Shown piece after piece: positions 7,642-10,506 of a stretch of 10,506 nt of DNA. The notes under the pieces were generated by a model that was not told the DNA's origin, ran no database searches, and saw only the letters and a list, made by a program, of their open reading frames with translations. This stretch comes from Ruminococcaceae bacterium UBA6857 (GTDB lineage: Bacteria > Bacillota > Clostridia > Oscillospirales > Acutalibacteraceae): positions 1-10,506 of the forward strand of contig DKDD01000051.1 in the NCBI GenBank assembly GCA_002451715.1. The letters run 5' to 3'. The position numbers and the translations under genes were made by a program. Numbering within the stretch: position 1 is the stretch's first letter; the number at the start of each line of letters is the position of its first letter.

Positions 7642-7647
7642 TCCTTT
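7642..7647 (-). promoter_or_regulatory. Shine-Dalgarno site fixing the ispE start
   Basis: On the - strand AAAGGA lies 6 nt upstream of ATG 7635-7633. The upstream in-frame ATG (7650-7648) directly abuts this site and has no comparable purine-rich sequence of its own at the right distance, so it is not the preferred start. Confidence 0.8.
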
Positions 7648-7658
7648 CATAAATAAAG

Positions 7659-7711
7659 CTGTTATTTGTTATCTGCAATCTTAAAAAAGGATTACACATA
7701 ACAAACGACAG
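7659..7711 (-). repeat. Long imperfect inverted repeat in the ispE leader
   Basis: The arms 7659-7680 and 7690-7711 (22 bp each) are reverse complements at 18 of 22 positions, around a 9-bp loop (7681-7689, A-rich on +, U-rich on the - strand RNA). Read as - strand RNA, two of the four mismatches become G-U pairs, leaving two true mismatches. It lies 24 nt upstream of the ispE ATG and downstream of the symporter terminator. It could be a 5' leader structure, a protein-binding site or a decayed repeat element. The pairing is direct observation; no role is shown. Confidence 0.55.
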
Positions 7712-7724
7712 ATAAATTTTTAAT

Positions 7725-7751
7725 AACGGGCGGCTGCGTGAGCCGCCCGTT
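7725..7751 (-). terminator. Terminator hairpin after the symporter gene
   Basis: A perfect 11-bp inverted repeat (AACGGGCGGCT at 7725-7735 and its complement at 7741-7751) surrounds a 5-nt loop, 12 bp past the symporter stop codon. On the - strand it is followed by an A/T-rich but broken U tract (UUAUUAAAAAUUU), so it is a plausible but not textbook terminator. On the + strand it is followed by TTTTTGTTTT, which would stop antisense transcription into the symporter gene. Confidence 0.75.
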
Positions 7752-7763
7752 GAGGTTTTTGTT

Positions 7764-9287
7764 TTATTCGCTGACTTCTGCAGTCTCGCTCGTATTGTGT
7801 CTTCTTGAAATGAGGGCAGAAAGAATGTTTTTGTTGTCCTCGTTGGTGAGCGGATACTTTTTCATCGGAATGATTGAAAGAAGAAGCCCGATCGCCGGCG
7901 GAATTGAGCAAAGGAAGAACATTACCAGTGCATATTTTGAAAAGTCATTTTTGAACGAAGCGCCTTCCATAAGTGCGGTGTTGCAAGCCTTCATATTGTC
8001 TCCGCTGAAGCCGACTATTGAATAGGCAATGCCTTGAATGATTGAAGCAACGCCCGAAGAAAGCTTTGTTGCAAACGACTGACCGGAGAAGAAAACACCG
8101 TCCGGACGAACGTTGTGGTGATATTCTTCATAGTCAACCGCGTCCGCAATAAGAATTGACTGCATAACATTGAGTGCGCCCATACCTGCGCCCGCTCCGG
8201 CAAAAACAACAAAGTTGACGGCAACCCAAAACGGTTTTTCAAGTTCTGTCGGTGCAAGAAGATAAACAACAAAAATGAGGGCAAACGCAACAGCACTGAC
8301 TACCGATGAAACGTTATAAACGGCTTTCTTTTCATATTTTTCGCAAAGTTTCGGAACAAGGGCACTCATTGCAAACTGAGCAATAAAGATTGCGCCGCCG
8401 AGAACCACAAGATAAAGAGTGTAATTCTTCATTCCGTAATCGCCGAAGTAGTAATTCAAAAGCGGCATTGCAACGCCCATAAGAAGCATAATCGGGCTTC
8501 TTACAACGCTTGAAATAAGAACTTTTCTGAACGGTTCGTTGCTCCACATGAGTTTGAAGTTGTCTTTGATTGAGTTCTTTTTCTCACTTTGAGAAGTAAC
8601 TCTTTCTCTTGTGAAAATTCCGACAAGCTGGAAAAGTCCGCAGCCGATAATTGCAAAAATCGAGGCAACAATAATAAATCCGTATTGAATTGAAACGTTT
8701 TTGTCGCCAACTTTAGGAATGAGTGATTTGCCGATTTCCTGCGCAAGCTGAATGATGCAGATAAGGACAATACCGCCGCCGATTCCTCCGGCAATCCTTG
8801 AAAGCGAAAGAATGCTTGAGCGGTCTTTTTCATCATCGGTCATGAGCGAGGTGATTCCCCAAAGCGGAATATCGCCGACGGTGTAGCTCATACCCCAAAG
8901 AATGTAAGAAATTGCAGCCCAACCGACAATCAAAGCATTTTGAAGGGTTGTGTTGTTTTGTGCCGAATACTGACCGTTGACAAAGCAAAGAATGGTTATA
9001 ACAAGAATAACCGCCGGACAGAAAATGAGATAAGGACGGCATTTGCCCCATTTCGTTTTTGTTCGGTCAACGATTGTTCCCATCATCGGGTCGTTGATTG
9101 CGTCCCATACCCTTGCAATTGCCATAAATGTGCTGACAATCATTGCGGGGATAAAAATTACATTTCTAAAATAAAAGTCAAGCCCGGTTCCGACGATGTT
9201 ATAAACCATGTTTTGACCGAGCATACCGAGAAGGTACATATTACGTTCTTTCTTGGTATAGGTGTTTTTGTAAATGGGGGTTGACAT
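7764..9287 (-). CDS. GPH-family (MelB-like) sugar:cation symporter, MFS fold
   Basis: Integral membrane transporter of the glycoside-pentoside-hexuronide:cation symporter family, 507 residues, probably 12 membrane helices. The family signature is clear at residues 59-86: RVWDAINDP, then G..VDRT..KWGK and RPYL, which match MelB loop 2-3 with its cation-site aspartates. A second family landmark, DAVDYEEYHHNVRPDGVFFSGQSFATKL, lies in the C-terminal half. The substrate cannot be inferred; members carry melibiose, xylosides, glucuronides and other glycosides. The start is set by AGGAGTG (9293-9299) 5 nt before the ATG. A longer reading frame with an ATG at 9395 would begin upstream of the promoter -35 box and is rejected. 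The gene appears monocistronic, with its own promoter, operator-like palindrome and terminator. Confidence 0.9.
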   Translation of the reverse strand: MSTPIYKNTYTKKERNMYLLGMLGQNMVYNIVGTGLDFYFRNVIFIPAMIVSTFMAIARVWDAINDPMMGTIVDRTKTKWGKCRPYLIFCPAVILVITILCFVNGQYSAQNNTTLQNALIVGWAAISYILWGMSYTVGDIPLWGITSLMTDDEKDRSSILSLSRIAGGIGGGIVLICIIQLAQEIGKSLIPKVGDKNVSIQYGFIIVASIFAIIGCGLFQLVGIFTRERVTSQSEKKNSIKDNFKLMWSNEPFRKVLISSVVRSPIMLLMGVAMPLLNYYFGDYGMKNYTLYLVVLGGAIFIAQFAMSALVPKLCEKYEKKAVYNVSSVVSAVAFALIFVVYLLAPTELEKPFWVAVNFVVFAGAGAGMGALNVMQSILIADAVDYEEYHHNVRPDGVFFSGQSFATKLSSGVASIIQGIAYSIVGFSGDNMKACNTALMEGASFKNDFSKYALVMFFLCSIPPAIGLLLSIIPMKKYPLTNEDNKNILSALISRRHNTSETAEVSE

Positions 9288-9292
9288 TTGAT

Positions 9293-9299
9293 CACTCCT
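9293..9299 (-). promoter_or_regulatory. Shine-Dalgarno site fixing the symporter start
   Basis: On the - strand AGGAGTG sits 5 nt upstream of ATG 9287-9285. It is the only strong ribosome site near the N-terminus and agrees with the position of the promoter. Confidence 0.85.
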
Positions 9300-9303
9300 G
9301 ACC

Positions 9304-9324
9304 CGGTTCGATCTTTTCGAACCG
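9304..9324 (-). promoter_or_regulatory. Perfect operator-like palindrome downstream of the symporter promoter
   Basis: CGGTTCGA (9304-9311) and TCGAACCG (9317-9324) form a perfect 8-bp dyad with a 5-bp spacer. It lies roughly +6 to +26 relative to the transcription start predicted from the promoter, a usual place for a repressor operator. In RNA the same bases make an 8-bp hairpin near the 5' end, so a leader structure is the alternative. No regulator gene lies in the window and I do not recognise the site as belonging to a named family. Confidence 0.65.
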
Positions 9325-9336
9325 ATTAATATATCA

Positions 9337-9365
9337 ATTATAGACCCTCTTTTTAAGACCGTCAA
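9337..9365 (-). promoter_or_regulatory. Near-consensus sigma-70/sigma-A promoter for the symporter gene
   Basis: On the - strand TTGACG (9365-9360) is followed after exactly 17 bp by TATAAT (9342-9337), matching the consensus at 5 of 6 and 6 of 6 positions. The predicted start of transcription is near 9330, giving a leader of about 43 nt that includes the palindrome and the ribosome site. Confidence 0.88.
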
Positions 9366-9440
9366 CCCGACTGAATTTTTTTTGTAGGAAGTCACAAAAC
9401 AAGCCGCTTATTTTTGTGAGGGACAAATATAGACTTTAAA

Positions 9441-10505
9441 TTATTTGAGCTTTTCAAGAACAGAAAGCAAAAGCTTGAACGTTCTTTCCGCGCTTTTTTT
9501 GGAAAGACGCTCTTTTGCCGAATGTGCGCCGAAAATATCCGGACCGAACGAAACGCAGTCAAGGTTCTTAATTTTTCCCGAAAGGATTCCACATTCAAGA
9601 CCTGCATGGATTGCGCTGACTGTCATATCTTTTTTATACTGCTCTTTGTATGCTTCGCAGAAAACTTTTTGCAAAACGCTGTTTTCAAAAAATTCCCAGG
9701 CGGGATAGCCTGAATGTAAAGTTGCCTTTGCGCCGAGACTTTCCGCAAGAGAGGAAAGATTTTTTTCAAGTTCGTGCCGTTCTTCGTTGACCGAAGAACG
9801 AAGCGCGTGACTGAGTGTAACCGTGTTCGCGTCCGTTTCGATTACACCGAGGTTTAGCGAGGTTTGAACAAGACCGGGAACGTTTTGGCTCATTGAAACG
9901 ATTCCGTTTTGTACGCCTGTGATATATGAAAGAACCCTTTCGCTGTCCTTTTCGGCGAAAAGCTCTGCTTCGTCCGCCGCGGCAAAAACAAGCGTTGCAT
10001 TTTTGTCGTCTTCGCAGAAATTTTTCTTTGCCTCTTCAAAAAGGGCAAGAAGTTTTTCTTTTGCGGCGCTGTTCTTTTCAATCAGGCATGAAGCGGAAAA
10101 GGGGATTGCGTTGTCGGCGTTGCCGGCGCTTATCGAACCGATTTTTTTAATGCCTGCCTTTTTCAAAAGCGAAGCCAAAAGAACGGAGGCATTTTGTCTG
10201 CCTTTGTCAATTTCCGTTCCGGAGTGTCCTCCGGCGAGGGAAGTGACGGTAACAAGAACGGCGCTTTCGGCTTTTTCTTTTTGAACGTCAAAAGTCACGT
10301 CCGCTCTGATTCCTCCGGCGCAGCTTGTGAGAAGGATTCCTTCGTCTTCACTGTCAATGTTGATGAGTCTTTTTGATTTGAGAACCGAAACGTCAAGGGC
10401 ATTTGCGCCGTCCATGCCGGTTTCTTCGTCAATCGTGAGAACAATTTCAAGCGGCGGATGGGGAATATCATCGCGCGAAAGAATTTCAAACGCATATGCC
10501 GGAGC
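9441..10505 (-). CDS. pepD: Aminoacyl-histidine dipeptidase (Xaa-His dipeptidase, M20 family), N-terminus beyond window
   Basis: Cytoplasmic zinc-type peptidase hydrolysing dipeptides such as Xaa-His, in peptide salvage. The frame stays open to the right edge; 354 codons are present and roughly 120 N-terminal residues, with the first metal ligands, are outside. Visible landmarks follow PepD: PPLEIVLTIDEETGMDGA, with the catalytic and metal-binding Glu pair at codons 10422-10427; LINIDSEDEG, whose Asp is a metal ligand in the family; then C-A-GG and the lid-domain AGGHSGTEI..GRQNA stretch. The C-terminal HAGLECG and GAHSAKE hold the last metal-binding His (codon 9522-9524). An internal ATG at 10413-10415 is not the start, because conserved sequence continues upstream of it. 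The symporter promoter begins 75 bp past the stop, so pepD and the symporter are probably separate transcription units, although no clear terminator lies between them. Confidence 0.92.
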   Translation of the reverse strand, partial: APAYAFEILSRDDIPHPPLEIVLTIDEETGMDGANALDVSVLKSKRLINIDSEDEGILLTSCAGGIRADVTFDVQKEKAESAVLVTVTSLAGGHSGTEIDKGRQNASVLLASLLKKAGIKKIGSISAGNADNAIPFSASCLIEKNSAAKEKLLALFEEAKKNFCEDDKNATLVFAAADEAELFAEKDSERVLSYITGVQNGIVSMSQNVPGLVQTSLNLGVIETDANTVTLSHALRSSVNEERHELEKNLSSLAESLGAKATLHSGYPAWEFFENSVLQKVFCEAYKEQYKKDMTVSAIHAGLECGILSGKIKNLDCVSFGPDIFGAHSAKERLSKKSAERTFKLLLSVLEKLK

Positions 10506-10506
10506 T

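Noticed and set aside
7652..7680. Possible ispE promoter TTGCAG-17 bp-TATTTA on the - strand.
   Set aside because: Transcription would start inside the Shine-Dalgarno site, and both boxes are poor. The real promoter is probably elsewhere in 7651-7724 or the gene is read from upstream.
9288..9395. Upstream extension of the symporter from an ATG at 9395.
   Set aside because: It would need a start upstream of the -35 box, and the extra 36 residues are polar with no match to the family N-terminus.
9393..9418. Inverted repeat with 7-bp CACAAAA/TTTTGTG arms between pepD and the symporter promoter, a possible pepD terminator.
   Set aside because: The stem is A/T-rich with an internal mismatch and a bulge, and no U tract follows on the - strand. 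It may be chance, so I did not list it.
10413..10415. ATG as the start of the dipeptidase gene.
   Set aside because: Conserved PepD sequence, including the Glu pair, continues in frame upstream to the window edge, so this Met is internal.

Overview
The window holds nine protein-coding genes, one of them cut by the right edge, at about 40-45% GC by eye. Shine-Dalgarno sequences are strong, genes are tightly packed with ATGA overlaps, and the solute-binding protein is a lipoprotein with an LAAC lipobox. With the MEP isoprenoid gene ispE, a PepD-type dipeptidase and an MsmX/UgpC-type ATPase, this best fits an anaerobic low-to-mid GC Bacillota (Clostridia-like) bacterium. A spirochaete cannot be excluded, and the taxonomic guess is inference. 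I found no RNA gene, mobile element, CRISPR array or phage feature.

Left half (7-5688, + strand): an alpha-glucan/oligosaccharide uptake operon. malQ (4-alpha-glucanotransferase) overlaps by 4 bp a family 1 lipoprotein solute-binding protein. Two MalF/MalG-type permeases, which also overlap by 4 bp, and an MsmX/UgpC-type ATPase follow. A perfect 12-bp-stem terminator at 5661-5688 closes the operon. Imported malto-oligosaccharides would be handed to MalQ, though the real substrate cannot be read from sequence. A hairpin at 4538-4563 covers the ribosome binding site of the ATPase gene.

Right half (5692-10506, all - strand): reading in the direction of transcription, a truncated pepD (Xaa-His dipeptidase) comes first. 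Next is a GPH-family (MelB-like) sugar:cation symporter with its own near-consensus promoter and a perfect operator-like palindrome just after the predicted start point. Its hairpin terminator lies at 7725-7751. Then comes ispE, preceded by a long imperfect inverted repeat, and after a 9-nt gap a calcineurin-like metallophosphoesterase with a Cys/His-rich tail. The phosphoesterase converges on the ABC operon and shares its bidirectional terminator.

Overall this looks like ordinary chromosomal metabolism: two sugar uptake routes plus housekeeping genes. I see no evidence of a wholly new system. The points most worth checking are regulatory (the symporter operator, the ispE leader repeat, the hairpin over the ATPase ribosome site) and two local protein oddities (a Cys cluster in IspE, and the Cys/His tail and D-x-Q motif of the phosphoesterase).
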